Assembly: GCF_024166365.1 (NCBI RefSeq)
Contig: NC_064826.1
Location: 62,141,001-62,205,000, forward strand
Reading direction: 5' to 3'
DNA from: Elephas maximus indicus
Taxonomy: Eukaryota > Chordata > Mammalia > Proboscidea > Elephantidae
DNA: 64,000 nucleotides
Position numbers and translations under genes: made by a program. Positions 1-10,530 of the stretch are shown one piece after another (position 1 is the stretch's first letter; every line of letters starts with the position of its first letter). The notes beneath the pieces were generated by a model. It was not told where the DNA came from. It did not search any database and saw nothing but the letters and a program-made list of their open reading frames with translations.

Positions 1-50
1 GCCTTTTAGTTAGCAGCTGAGCGCTTAACCATTGCACCACCAGGACTCCA
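1..50 (-). mobile_element. AfroSINE tRNA-related head, cut by window edge
   Basis: On the minus strand it reads GGAGTCCTGGTGGTGCAATG and GTTAAGCGCTCAGCTGCTAA, the tRNA-derived 5' end of the SINE. The body lies to the left of the window. Confidence 0.8.
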
Positions 51-179
51 CAATTGCGAAATTGCTAATGTGACAAGTATTACACAAACAGCAACTCTGT
101 GTTGAGAGAATCTGCAAAAGAGAAGACTTGGGAGAAGAAGAGATGCCTGAGCTGAAACCTGAAAAATGAGTAAGAACTG

Positions 180-1110
180 GCTTGATGCCCAAGCACGCAC
201 AAAGGTCCTAAAGGGGAGAGAAAAGGAGGCAGAGAACGAGGTGAGATGAGGGCTGAGAGGCAGGCAGGGCCTAGACCCTGTAGAGCTTCACAGACCACAT
301 TAAGTAATTTTTTTCCTTGCAAGCAATGTGAAGACATGGAAGAGTTTAAAACTACGTAAGAAAAACACACTAATCTAGGCATATTTTAAAAGACAAATTC
401 TTGTCTGCTATGTGGAGAAGGTGGAGAAATAGGGGACAGAAGGGATGTCAGAGGACCAGTTAGAGCCTACTGCAAGAACCTAATGATAAACAGTTGGTAC
501 GTGACAATGGTGGGGTAGTGGGGACAGAAGCAAACAGAAACTAAATTATTTTGGAGACAGAATCTGCACACTTGGCCATGGATTGATAATGAGGAAGAGG
601 GAAGTATCAAGAATAAATTTTAGGCTTCTGGTGCTTTACAAAACTGGATGAATGACGGTAGCATTCAGAAAAAGAGAGCGAGAATGGAACAGGAAAACCA
701 GGATTGGGGAGAGAAAAGTCAGGGGTTAGACTTTAGGAAAGTTGCCTTTGACACAACTAAGAAGCAGTCATGTGGGAGTTGGATATCTAGGTCTAGAGCT
801 CAGAGAAGAGAACTGAGCTGGAGACATTAGTTTGGTGTCATTAAGTAATTGAAGCTGTAAGTATGCATGAGATTGCCTAGAAAAGAATAAAGGACCAGAC
901 AAAGGGAAGGCTGAGGATTGAACCTCAGAGAACCTGAAACACTCAACGGCCAAATATAAGCCCACAAATGAGTTAGAGAAAAAGCAGTCAAACAGACAGG
1001 AGAAAAAAGATAAAAGCCACAGGAAGTACATATCTTAAGAAGCAGGCAGTGGTCCTCAGTGAAGAATATAGCTCTGAGGTCATGCTTACCGGATTAGTAA
1101 TACGGAATTT
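180..1110 (+). repeat. Ancient interspersed mammalian repeat, unclassified
   Basis: Purine-rich sequence with phrases such as AGTTGGATATCTAGGTCTAG, AGCTCAGAGAAGAG and GAACCTCAGAGAACC recalls a widespread ancient mammalian repeat. Similar fragments occur at about 32270-32520, 51580-51780 and 55890-56060 in this window. I cannot name the family and found no coding capacity. Confidence 0.4.
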
Positions 1111-1137
1111 ACTGGTGAAGAGGCTGTAATCTTTAAA

Positions 1138-1345
1138 GAAGGTCCTTAAGTGGCACAAACAGTGCTCGGCTGCTAACCTAAAGGCTGGCAGTTTGAACCC
1201 ATCCGATGGTACCACAGAAGAAAAGGCCTGGTGATCTGCTTCTCTGATTATAGCCAAGAAAACCCTATGCAGCATTCTACTGTATAACACATGGGGTTGC
1301 CATGAGTTGGAATAAACTCAACAGCAGCTAAAAACAACAATATAC
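1138..1345 (+). mobile_element. AfroSINE, long form
   Basis: tRNA-like head (TTAAGTGGCACAAACAGTGC and GGCTGCTAACCTAAAGG), then a longer body with GGTGATCTGCTTCTCTGATT and the tail GGGGTTGCCATGAGTTGGAA. The copy is diverged and lies in CYP51A1 intron 2. Confidence 0.85.
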
Positions 1346-1444
1346 TTGTGGATATAATGTAATATAAGTAATGTACTTACTTCCATAATGCAATATAATC
1401 AATCAGTTGCAGTCATACCACTGTAGGGTGGATCCTAAACCTAA

Positions 1445-1693
1445 TCACTTCTGAGTTATATGAAGAGTAGTATAGACACAGAGACATGCACAGACACATG
1501 GGGGAAGACAGAAACTATGTGAGAATTGCCAAGGAACCAAGAAACACCTGGGGCTACTGACAGCGAAAGAATCCACACAACGGAGACTCTGATTTGGATT
1601 TTTACCCTCCAGATTTCTGAGAAAATACATTTCTGTTCTTTAAAGTCACCCAGTTGTGGAATTTCTGTTACAGCAGCACTAGGAAACTAAGAC
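1445..1693 (+). mobile_element. MaLR-type LTR fragment
   Basis: The stretch ends CACCCAGTTGTGGAATTTCT, then GTTACAGCAGCAC and AACTAAGACA, the usual 3' end of MLT/MST LTRs. The 5' part is missing or too diverged to place. It lies in CYP51A1 intron 2. Confidence 0.65.
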
Positions 1694-1740
1694 ATATTTA
1701 AAAGAAAATTTTGAAAAGTACTTTCTAAGTTAGTACTTAC

Positions 1741-1839
1741 CTTCTCATATGCATTTTCTAGGAATTCAATCGGACTTTTCCCAAATGCTACTGCATGTCC
1801 AAGGAATGGAACTGGAGAGAAAATGTATGGTGGACTTTT
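1741..1839 (-). CDS. CYP51A1: CYP51A1 coding exon 2 (lanosterol 14-alpha-demethylase)
   Basis: This exon encodes 33 residues beginning KSPPYIF and ending FLENAYEK, which I recognise as the segment after the N-terminal anchor of mammalian CYP51A1. That enzyme is an ER-bound cytochrome P450 that removes the 14-alpha-methyl group of lanosterol in cholesterol synthesis. Read on the minus strand, the exon is bounded by a pyrimidine-rich acceptor ending in CAG just above 1839 and by a donor GTAAGT just below 1741. It is 99 nt long and phase 0 at both ends, so it joins exon 1 in frame (LPAGA then KSPPY). The haem-binding and substrate-recognition exons lie beyond the left edge. I saw no lesion in this exon. 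Confidence 0.95.
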
Positions 1840-2186
1840 CTGTAAGAGAAAACAAAATACTTTCAGCTCTTATTTCATTTTAAGAGAGAAATCCAGTATA
1901 TCTGAAAGGAAATCTACCATTAATACTAAAGAAAATTACCAAAAAGCAAAATAACACAAATAGTCGAATTGCAAATATCTTGAAAGTAGCCATAGTAAAA
2001 AGAACAGAAACTCAAAAACAGTATAGGATACACAACTAGACAAACACGAAGACTTTGTAATTTTAGATGCTGGACGCTGTCCAGAACATGCCCGATACTA
2101 CTGATGGCTCCAAGCAACTTTTCTAACAATCAGTAGCAAGTAACAGGAATGTCAAACTATATTTCTTCACCAGTGGTTTCTACTCC

Positions 2187-2341
2187 CACCCATTCACTGC
2201 TGTCGAATAGATTCCAACTAATAGTGACCCCATAGGATTTCCAAGGCTGTAAATCTCTATGGAAGCAGGCTGCCACATCTTTTTTCTTGGGCCTTTTGAC
2301 TAGCGGTCAATCACTTTAACCACTGTGCCAACAGGGGTCCT
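2187..2341 (-). mobile_element. AfroSINE, long form, in CYP51A1 intron 1
   Basis: In plus orientation the tail comes first (CACTGCTGTCGAATAGATTC), then CCACATCTTTTTTCTTGGGC, then the inverted tRNA head TTTAACCACTGTGCCAACAG. Moderately diverged. Confidence 0.87.
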
Positions 2342-2344
2342 TTG

Positions 2345-3000
2345 GTTTCTACTACCACTCACAATTTTAGTCCCAAAATCTTGCCTAAAGGAGCTATAGA
2401 AAAAGAGAAACAGTAATTTGAGGTGTAGAAAGAAGGGAAAATGTTTAAGAAGCTACATTTATCAGTAAACAAAAGACATCTCATGCTTCTCTCACTGTAA
2501 ATGAAGAAAATCCTGTTTTTAAAGAGAAATGAGAGAGTAGATCAGCTCTAGCAGGAACTCTCCAGCACTCACCATAAAAGGTATTCTAAAATTTGGAGAT
2601 CGCAACATTAAGTCTCCTGGAAATCAAACTTGCAATGATGAAAAAAGGATAATATTCTTCAGATCTCCGGTGGTCTCAAATAGAAAGGAGCACCACAAAC
2701 TCATGGTACTCCTCAGATTATAGCAACCATTTTAAACCACTAAAGTGTACTTTGCTTTTCTAAAGACAAATAACTGTTTCCTCAAAAATCCCATGTGTAG
2801 GAAAAATAACTTTGCCTTATGCCTGTTACGGTTCAAACAAAAATTATTTAAAGGGCTACTTGGTCAACAGTTTGTAGATTCCATTGTCAGCAAAAGGTTA
2901 TTTTTAAAAAGTTGAATGGTGGAGGATGCATTCATCAAATATATTTGGCGGGGTATAAAGCCAGTGGTCAATAAAGCCTTTAAGTTAAGGAAACTGACAT
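2345..3000. other. CYP51A1 intron 1, no feature recognised
   Basis: AT-rich intronic sequence between the SINE at 2341 and the GC-rich block. I see no gene, repeat or structured element that I can support. Confidence 0.5.
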
Positions 3001-3038
3001 TTTATTAGTATCATAGGAAGGCCCCCACAAAACTCAGG

Positions 3039-3734
3039 TCATTCCCATTCTACCAAGCTGAATAAATCCCCCTTAATACTGATATAAATCGCCGTTAGGG
3101 GCAATGTCACAGCCCACAAGACACTGAACCACACAAGGGCAGCCACCAGGATGACAGCCACAAGGGCCAAGGCTGTCAAGATCACCACCATCAGGACCCC
3201 CACCAAGGCCCCCGCCGCCACAACGGCGGCCAGCATGGTCACCAGGGCGCTCAGTGCAACAGCCAGGGCGACAGCAGCCAGTCCGACCACGGCCACTATA
3301 GCAACCAGTGCCGCGGCCGGTACAGCCATCACCACCACCACAAAGGCGGCAAGCACGACCCCGGCCAAAACCAGGCACGCCGCCAGCGCGGCCACGGCGA
3401 CTACCAGGATCGTAGCTGTCAGCAGGGCACCCAGCACCAAAGCCAACAAGGACCCGGTGGCCGCTGCCGCCAGCGCTACCAGCAGCAGTGCCGCTGCTAC
3501 GGTCACCGCCCAGGCCCCCAGCGCGCCCGCCACCACGACTCCGCCGAGAAAGGCCGCGGTGGCAGCCGCCAGCGCCGCGGCCGCCACCAGCCCCAGAGCC
3601 ATGAGCGCGACCGCCAGCCCGAGCCCCGCCAGCCCGACTAGGGTGCAGTTCAGCCCCGCGGCCCCCGCCCCCTCCAGGCCTTCGGCCGCCTTGACCGCCG
3701 CGCCCCCCACACGGACCCCCAAGGGTACACGTAC
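3039..3734 (-). other. GC-rich, 3-periodic open frame continuing CYP51A1 exon 1 into intron 1
   Basis: Directly after the exon 1 donor the exon frame stays open for 231 codons on the minus strand and stops at 3039-3041. The predicted product is almost all Ala, Val, Leu and Gly, with runs such as [12 protein letters not shown] and [15 protein letters not shown], so it would look like a multi-span membrane polypeptide. The plus strand is open over 3151-3786 as an Ala/Thr/Ser-rich frame. The plus strand is strongly T-poor, which alone makes stop codons rare on both strands. I therefore treat this as compositionally biased CpG-rich intron sequence that could be read through only if intron 1 is retained. 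No homologous family is recognised. Confidence 0.4.
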
Positions 3735-3908
3735 CGCCCCGGCCGGCAGCTGGGCCAGGTGGCCGACGGCGCGGCGGAACAGGTAGACCAGACTGAGGGT
3801 GAAGGTGCAGGCGATCAGGAGCACAGACAAGAGGCTACCGCCTGTCACCTGCTCCATCGCCTGCCCCAGTACCGACCCGCCCGCCTGCAGTAAGCCCAGC
3901 AACGCCAT
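3735..3908 (-). CDS. CYP51A1: CYP51A1 coding exon 1 (N-terminal membrane anchor)
   Basis: The exon encodes 58 residues starting [11 protein letters not shown] and ending LAQLPAGA, the N-terminus of CYP51A1. Residues about 24-44 ([20 protein letters not shown]) form the single transmembrane anchor that holds this P450 in the ER membrane. The chosen ATG at 3908 matches the shorter annotated mammalian start. Upstream in frame is an Ala-rich stretch (codons GCG/GCC, then GGG) where the longer human form begins, but there is no ATG at the equivalent position here. The donor reads GCG|GTACGT at 3735/3734, which keeps phase 0 into exon 2. The reading frame stays open for another 231 codons into the intron; see the separate entry. 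Confidence 0.94.
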
Positions 3909-4403
3909 CCCGGCCGCCGCCGCCGCTTCAGCCCGCCGGAGACGCTGGAGGCCGAGGTCGCCTCAGTTCCTCGGATTCGATGAAGCAATTAAAGCCGGGA
4001 GATGGGTGTCGAGAGGCGACCCCGGCCCCCAGGTCTCCTTCTAAACCCAGTCCCACCCCCCGCCTCCGAGGCCTTGCGCGCCACCCTGAGCGTCATAAAG
4101 GGGGCGGGGTCTTCCGCTGGCCACGCCTCTACGAGTGGGCGCAAGGCCGAGGTCTCCTTTCGCCGGGAGAGAGAACCTGAGAAAACGGGCTGCGCGCATA
4201 GCACAGGTGGTACAGAGACGAATGAGAACGTGGCCTTCAGGGGAAATCACTCCTTGAGAAGCGCCGGCCGCCCGAGCCTGAGCACGTTGGGTGCGGGGAG
4301 CTGGGACACAGGGTTGGGAGGGACCGGGCGGAGGGATCTCGAGACGAGTGTTGCTCGGCTCACGTAGTGGAGGCGGCGAGCTCTGTGATTGCACCGCGTG
4401 TGT

Positions 4404-4413
4404 CTGAGGTGAT
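4404..4413 (-). promoter_or_regulatory. CYP51A1: SRE1-like sterol regulatory element
   Basis: The minus strand reads ATCACCTCAG, which as I recall it is the SRE1 core described for mammalian CYP51A1 promoters and bound by SREBP. It lies about 500 bp upstream of the ATG and 11 bp from a CRE-like site. From known regulation of this gene, it would mediate induction when sterols are low. The assignment rests on the motif match and position only. Confidence 0.7.
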
Positions 4414-4424
4414 CTCGGCCTATG

Positions 4425-4432
4425 TAGCGTCA
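4425..4432 (-). promoter_or_regulatory. CYP51A1: CRE-like element next to the SRE
   Basis: The minus strand reads TGACGCTA, a CREB/CREM half-site. Upstream CYP51A1 promoters are known to pair a CRE (used in male germ cells and in cAMP response) with SRE1, and the same order is seen here. A second TGACG half-site lies nearer the gene at about 4088-4095. Confidence 0.6.
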
Positions 4433-4647
4433 GTGGGCTGGTGGCGTGAGCGCCGCCCCCTGCCTGGGGACTCCCGACTTCACCTGAGCTACCTCCGGGG
4501 CCACGCCCAGCCGACGCCGAGAGACAACTCTAAATAAGCCCTGGGAGGTTGGAATTGTGAAAAGGAACTCCACATTGAGGGGTGGGACGATGGGGTCAAC
4601 CCTGTCCCACTCAATTTAAAATAGTTTGACAGGCATTAAAATATGGT

Positions 4648-4813
4648 CCTAATGGCATTGTGGTTAAGAGTTACGGCTGCTAACCAAAAGGTCGGAAGTT
4701 CTAATCCACCAGGCACTCTATGGAAACTCTGTGGGGCAGTTCTTCTCTGTCCTATAGGGTCTTTATGAGTCCGAATCCACTCGAGGGCAGTGGGGTTTTG
4801 TTTTTTTTTTTAA
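4648..4813 (+). mobile_element. AfroSINE upstream of the CYP51A1 promoter
   Basis: Head TAATGGCATTGTGGTTAAGA with box-B-like GGAAGTTCTAATCC, body GAAACTCTGTGGGGCAGTTC and tail TATGAGTCCGAATCCACTCG, ending in a T-rich tract. Confidence 0.9.
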
Positions 4814-4814
4814 A

Positions 4815-5330
4815 CGTTGTTAGGTGGCTGCCTTATACATAAAAAGCTTTTCCAAAATAGATATTAAAGGACGTCATGAGCTATTTGAGGCAGTATTCCG
4901 CAAGAACGCCACTTATTCTGGGGGCTTAGCAGCCAGGAAACATTAAGTGGGAGTTCAGTCCTACAGCCACAATCAACCTTATCTTGTCCACTCTGTGGTT
5001 TTTAGGAAGCATCTCCTATGACTACCAAATTTAATACTCCTTTCATATCATTTTTACCTACTCCTGATCAGATTATTTATTCAACCAACTTTGAAAGCCA
5101 AGTACTGTGAGAGAAGCAACAAGGCCCTTGGGGAATGAGCAGCAATATCAAAATGCCTGCTAGACACCTCTGCATCCAACATGCAGCTCAGAGTCAGTAA
5201 ATCTAAAATTAAACTTATTATCTCCTCCCGCCCCTCTGCCAATCTGCTCCTCCTGTAATGCCTGTCTATAGTAAGAGCCCCACTGTCCATGTGGTTGTCC
5301 TCCTTTATGCCTCACATCTAATCAGTCACC
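4815..5330. other. Intergenic, no feature recognised
   Basis: AT-rich single-copy-looking sequence upstream of CYP51A1. I find no repeat or reading frame to support. Confidence 0.4.
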
Positions 5331-5334
5331 AGAA

Positions 5335-5538
5335 ACTAGTTGCTGTCCAGATGATTCCCACTCATGGTGACCTCATGTGTATCAGAGTAAAAGTACGATC
5401 CATAGGGTTTTCAAAGGCCGATTTTTAAGAAATCAATCACCAGGCCTTTCTTCCAAGGCACCTCTGGGTGGATTCGAACCTGCAATCTTTCAGTTAGCAG
5501 CAGATCGCATTAGTCATTTGCACCACCCAGGGACTACA
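5335..5538 (-). mobile_element. Diverged AfroSINE-related element
   Basis: Tail-like GCTGTCCAGATGATTCCCAC, body TCCATAGGGTTTTCAAAGGC and an inverted head CAGTTAGCAGCAGATCGCAT with CATTTGCACCACCCAGGG. More diverged than most copies here. Confidence 0.75.
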
Positions 5539-5804
5539 ATCAATCACCACATCCTATTAATTCACCAGTTGAATTTCTATTGCCATTACCTTGGGTCGGG
5601 AACTCATCATTTCTTGTCGTAATTGCTGCAACAGTATCCTAAGTGATCTACTTCCTGGCTTGTCTTTAATCTGTCCTCCATACTGCTGCCACTTCTTGAG
5701 TCACACTGAAGCTATGTTGTAATTGACTCCATAGGTTTTCCCCTATTAGAAGATGAAGTCCTTGAAAACAGAGATCATGTCTTAATTGTTTTTATATTCT
5801 CAGA

Positions 5805-8685
5805 GTTTATCTGATAGAAATGACACCAGAAATCAAATGATAGAACTTTTCGAGCTCAATGACTTATTCATTGCAAATACCTTTTTTCAACAACATAAAT
5901 GGCAGCTATACACATGGACCTCACCAGATGGAATACACAGGAATCAAATCAATTACATTTGTGGAAAGAAATGACGGAGAAGCTCAACATCATTAATCGG
6001 AATAAGGCCAGGGGCCAACTACAGAACAGACTATCAGTTGCTCACATGCAAGGTCAAGTTGTAGCTGAAGAAAATTAGAGCAAGTGCATGAGAGCCAAAG
6101 TACAACCTTGAACATATCCCACCTAAATTTAGAGACCATCTCAAGAACAGATTTGATGCACTGAACGCTAACGACCGAAGACCGTACAAGTTGTGGGATG
6201 ACAGCAAGGGTTTCATACATGAAGATAGCAGAAGGTCATTAGAAAGAATGAAAAGACCAAAATGGATGTCAGAAGAGACTCTGAAACTTGCTCTTGAACG
6301 CAGAGTAGCTAAAGTGAAAAGAAGAAAAGATTAGGTAAAAGAGCTGAACGAAAGATTTCAAAGGGCGTCTCAAGATGACAAAATAAAGTATTATAATGAA
6401 ATATGCAAAGACCTAGACTTAGAAAACAAAAGGCGAAGAATACACCCAGCATTTCTCAAGCTGAAAGAACTGAAGAAAAAATTCAAGCCTTGAGTTGCAA
6501 TATTGAAGGATTCTATTGGCAAAATACTGAACAACACAGGAAGCCTCAAAAGAAGGTGGAAGAAATACCCAGAGTCACTGTACCAAAAAAAATTGGTCAA
6601 CATTCATCCATTTCGGGAGATTGCATATGATCAAGAATCAATGATACTGAAGGAAGAAGTCCAAGTTGTACTGAAGGAATTGGCAAAAAAAACAAGGCTC
6701 CAGGAATTGAAGGAATTCTAATTGAGATGTTTCAACAAATGGAGGCAACCCTGGAAGCACTTGCTCATCTGTGCCAAGAAATTTGGATGACAGCTGCCTG
6801 GCCAACTGACTGGAAGAAATCCATATTTGTGCCCATTCCAAAGAAAGGTGATCCAACAGAATGCGGAAATTATCAAACAGTATCATTAATATCACAGGCA
6901 AGTAAAATTTTGCTGAAGATCATTCAAAAGCAGTTGTAGCGGTACATCAACAGGGAACTGCCAGAAATTCAAGTCAAATTCAGAAGAGGATGTGGAACAA
7001 GGAATATCATTGCTAATGTCAGATGGATCTTGGCTGAAAGCAGAGAATACCAGAAAGATGTTTACCTGTGTTTTATTGACTATACAAAGGCATTCGACGG
7101 TGTGGATCATAACAAATTATGGATAACATTGCAAAAAATGGTATTATGGATTGAATTGTGTCCCATAAAAATGTGTGTCAACTTGGCTAGTTCATGATTC
7201 CCAGTATTGTGTGATTGTCCATCATTTTGTCATCTGAGGTGATTTTCCTATGTGTCCTAAATCCTACCTCTATGATGTTAATGAGGCGGGATTAGCAGCA
7301 GTTATGTTAATGAGGCAGGACTTAATCTACAAGATTAGGTTGTGTCTTAAGCCAATCTCTTTTGAGATATAAAAGAGAATCAAGCAGAGAGACTTGGGGA
7401 CCTCACACCACCAAGAAAGCAATGCCAGGAGCAGAGCATGTCCTTTGGACTTGAGGTTCCTGCACTGAGATGCTCCTAGACAAGGGAAAGATTGATGACA
7501 AGGACCTTTCTCCAGAATCAACAGAGAGAGAAAGCCATCCCTGGGAGCTGGCGCCCTGAGTTCGGACTTTTAGCCCACTAGACTGTGAGAGAATAAATCT
7601 GTTCATTAAAGCCATCTGCTGGCAGTATTTCTGTTAGAGCGGCACTGGATGACTAAGACAAATGGGAATTCCAGAACACTTGATTGTGCTCATGTAGAAC
7701 TTGTACACAGACCAAGAGGCAGTTGTTTGAACAGAACAAGGGGGTATTGTGTGTTTTAAAATCAGAAAAGGTGTGCATCAGGGTTGTATCCTTTCATCAT
7801 ACTTATTCAGTCTGTATGCTTAGCCAATAATCTGAGAAGCTGGACTATATGAAGAAGAATGCGGCACCAGGATTGGAGGAAGACTCATTAACAACCTGCG
7901 ATATAGAGATGACACAAACTTACATGCAGAAAGTGAGACTTGAAGCACTTACTGATGAAGATCAAAGACTACAGCATTCAGTATGGATTACACCTCAACA
8001 TGAAGAAAACAAAAATCCTCACAACTGGACCAATAAGCAACATCATGATAAACAGAGAAAATATTGAAATTGTCAAGGACTTCATTTTACTTGGATCCAC
8101 AATCAACGCCCATGGAAACAACAATCAAAAAACCCAACAACTTATTGCATTGGGCAGATCTGCTGCAAAAGACCTCTTTAAAGTGTTCAAAATCAAAGGT
8201 GTCACTTTGAGGATTAAGGTGTGCCTGACCCAAGCCATGGTATTTTCAGTCACATAATATGTGTGCAAAAGCTGGTCAATGAATAATGAAGACTGAAGAA
8301 TTGATGCCTTTGGTTTATGGTGTTGTCGAAGAATACTGGATATACCATGGACGGCCAGAAGAACAAACAAATCTGTCTTAGAAGAAGTACAGTCAGAATG
8401 CACGTTAGAAGTGAGGATGGTGAAACTTCATCACACGTACTTTGAACATGTTACCAGGAGGGACCAGTCCATGGAGAAGGACATCATACTTGGTAAAGTA
8501 AAGGGTCAGCGAAAAAGAGGAAGAAGACCTTTAATAAGATGAATTGATACAGTGGCTTCAAAAGTGGACTCATTGACATAGCAATGATTGTGAGGATGGT
8601 GCAGGACCAGGCGGTGTTTCGTTCTGTTGTACTGTAATCGCTATGAGTCAGAACTGACTCAACGGCCCCTATCAATCACAGCATC
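5805..8685 (+). mobile_element. RTE-clade LINE (RTE1/BovB-like), 5'-truncated, decayed
   Basis: The left end encodes the end of the endonuclease domain (WQLYTWTSPDGIHRNQINYI), followed by a linker (RRWKKYPESLYQKK) and reverse-transcriptase pieces (WPTDWKKSIFVPIPKKGDPT, FIDYTKAF). The catalytic box reads YRDD at 7902-7913 in place of YADD, and there are many stops and frameshifts. A solo LTR interrupts it at 7141-7659. The 3' end contains the GCTATGAGTCAGAACTGACT tail typical of the family. Confidence 0.9.
7141..7659 (+). mobile_element. Solo LTR of MaLR type inserted in the RTE
   Basis: The 519-bp insertion is flanked by the 5-bp repeat AAATG (7136-7140 and 7660-7664). Removing one repeat and the insert restores the RTE sequence. 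The 5' end (TATGGATTGAATTGTGTCC) and the 3' end (TTTCTGTTAGAGCGGCACTG, then GACTAAGAC) resemble MLT/MST-type ERVL-MaLR LTRs. No internal retroviral region is present. Confidence 0.75.
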
Positions 8686-8689
8686 ACAG

Positions 8690-9290
8690 CAGTTCTCAAA
8701 GTGTGGTCCATGGCCTCCTGAGAGTTCCCAAGACCTTTTCAGGGAGTTTGCAAAGCCAAAGCTCTTGTTACAATAATATTTTTGCCATTTTTACTACTGG
8801 AATTTGCACTGATGGTACAAAGTCAATGGTAAATAAAACTTCTGGGGTCTTAGCACAAATCCATGCAGTAGCACAAAGCTGTACTAATTGTTATTACATT
8901 CTTCACTGCCATGCACTTTCAGTTAAAAAAAAAAAGTTAAAAAACCTGTTTCACTTAAGAATATCCTTGATAAAACTATAAACATTACTAAATTTATTAA
9001 ATCTCAACCGTTGAGTACATGTTTTTTAATACTCTGGGTAATGAATGAATAAAGTATAATGACTTTCTCAAAAAACAAAACACTTGTGAGTTGTGAGATG
9101 AACTAGCTGCTTTTTTCATGGAGTAACGTTTTTACTTGGAAGAAAGACTGAAAGACTGACAGACAAACTAGTTATTTAGACTTGGGTATTTGACATTTTC
9201 TTGAAAATGAACAAAGTAACCCTGTTTCTTCAAGAAAAACTAATAATGTCTATTGTGTCAAATTAAAAAATCCAGACTTTGGTAGGGAGA
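8690..9290 (+). mobile_element. hAT-type DNA transposon remnant
   Basis: The left end CAGTTCTCAAAGTGTGGTCC is a familiar hAT terminal sequence. It is followed by a decayed frame encoding GICTDGTKSMVNKTSGVLAQ and CYYILHCHALSVKK, which resembles the transposase core also kept in ZBED-type domesticated genes (TDG, SG, IHR-AL pattern). The right terminus is not clear. It is broken and inactive. Confidence 0.65.
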
Positions 9291-10365
9291 GGCTTTTTTC
9301 AAGAAAGAACTATTGGAATAGGATGAATGCTCAGTAACCGGCAGATATCACAAGAGTTCGACAAAAAGGGTTTTTCTTTTATAGAGATTTTATACAGATT
9401 TTCATTACAAGAGTGTGAAAATATATTTAATTTTTGTATATTGATCTTGTGTACTGCAACTTTGCTGAACTATCCTAATACTTTTGTAGTAGATTTTCTA
9501 TATACAAGATAATGTCATCTGCAAATAGAGATATTTTTACTTCTTCCCCTCCAATCTGAATTCCTTTTATTTCTGTTATTTGCCTCAATGCCATGGCTAG
9601 AACTTCAAGGATTATGTTAAGTTGAAGTGGCAGGAGTAGCATCCTTGTCTTCTTCCTGATCCTTGGGAAAAGCATTATCCTCTGCCTTCAACTATTATGT
9701 TAACTGTGAGTTTTTCATAGATGTCTTTATCAGGTTGCAGAAGTTTATTTCTATTCCTAGTTTGTTGAGTGCTTTTTATGATGAAGTCGTGTTGAATTTT
9801 GTCAAATGCTTTTTCTGCATCTATTGAAATAATCATGTGGTTTTTGTCCTTTACTCCATTAATATGGTATATTACATTGATTGATTTTCATATGTCAAAC
9901 CAAACCAACCTTGCATTCCTGGGATCAGCACCACTTGGTCATGGTGCATAATCCTTTTTATATGTTCCTAGATTCCATTTGCTAGTCTTTTGTTGAGGGT
10001 TTTTACATCTATATTCATAAGGGCCTTTGGTCTGTAGTATTCTTTTCTCGTGATATCTTTGTCTGGTCTTGATATCAGGGTAATACTGGCCTCATAGAAT
10101 GAGTTTGGAAGTGTTGCCTCTTTTGTTTTTTGAAAACTTTGTGAATTGGTATTAATTCTTTAAACGTTTGCCAGAATTCTGCTCTAAGGCCTTTGGACTG
10201 GGCTTTTCTGTGTGGGTAGACTTTGACTATTAATTCATTCTCTTTATTTGTTATGTTATTCAGATGTTCTATTTCTTTTTGAGTCAGTTTCTGTAGATTG
10301 TGTCTTTCTAGAAATTTGTCCATTTCATGTAAGTTATCTAATTTGTTGACATACAGTTGTTCATA

Positions 10366-10519
10366 ACCTAGTGCTGTCGAGTCGATTCTGACTCACAGCG
10401 ACCCTACAGGACAGAGTAGAACTGCCCCATACACTTTCCAAGGAGCGCCTGGCGGATTTGAACTGCTGACCCTTTGGTTAGCAGCCGTAGCACTTAACCA
10501 CTATGCCACCAGGTTTCCA
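10366..10519 (-). mobile_element. AfroSINE inserted in L1
   Basis: Complete copy flanked by the direct repeat AGTTGTTCATA at 10355-10365 and 10520-10530. The tail lies at the left (GTGCTGTCGAGTCGATTCTG) and the inverted head at the right (GCACTTAACCACTATGCCAC). Confidence 0.93.
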
Positions 10520-10530
10520 AGTTGTTCATA

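Larger units (their letters stand above)
3909..4520 (-). promoter_or_regulatory. CYP51A1: CYP51A1 promoter and 5'UTR, CpG-rich
   Basis: This GC- and CpG-rich stretch lies immediately upstream of the CYP51A1 start codon in otherwise AT-rich DNA. On the minus strand it contains a GC box (GGGGGCGGGG on the plus strand at 4100-4109), a CRE half-site (TGACGCTC) at 4088-4095, and the SRE/CRE pair listed separately. No TATA box was identified with confidence and the transcription start cannot be placed. The position and the motif set agree with a sterol-regulated housekeeping promoter. Confidence 0.8.

Noticed and set aside
3151-3786. 211-codon plus-strand frame rich in Ala and Thr opposite CYP51A1 exon 1
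   Set aside because: It is the mirror of the same T-poor, GC-rich block and overlaps a real coding exon on the other strand. No domain, splice signals or known protein support it.
4002-4394. Overlapping open frames in the CpG island on both strands
   Set aside because: Typical of CpG-rich promoter DNA. No homology or splice context.
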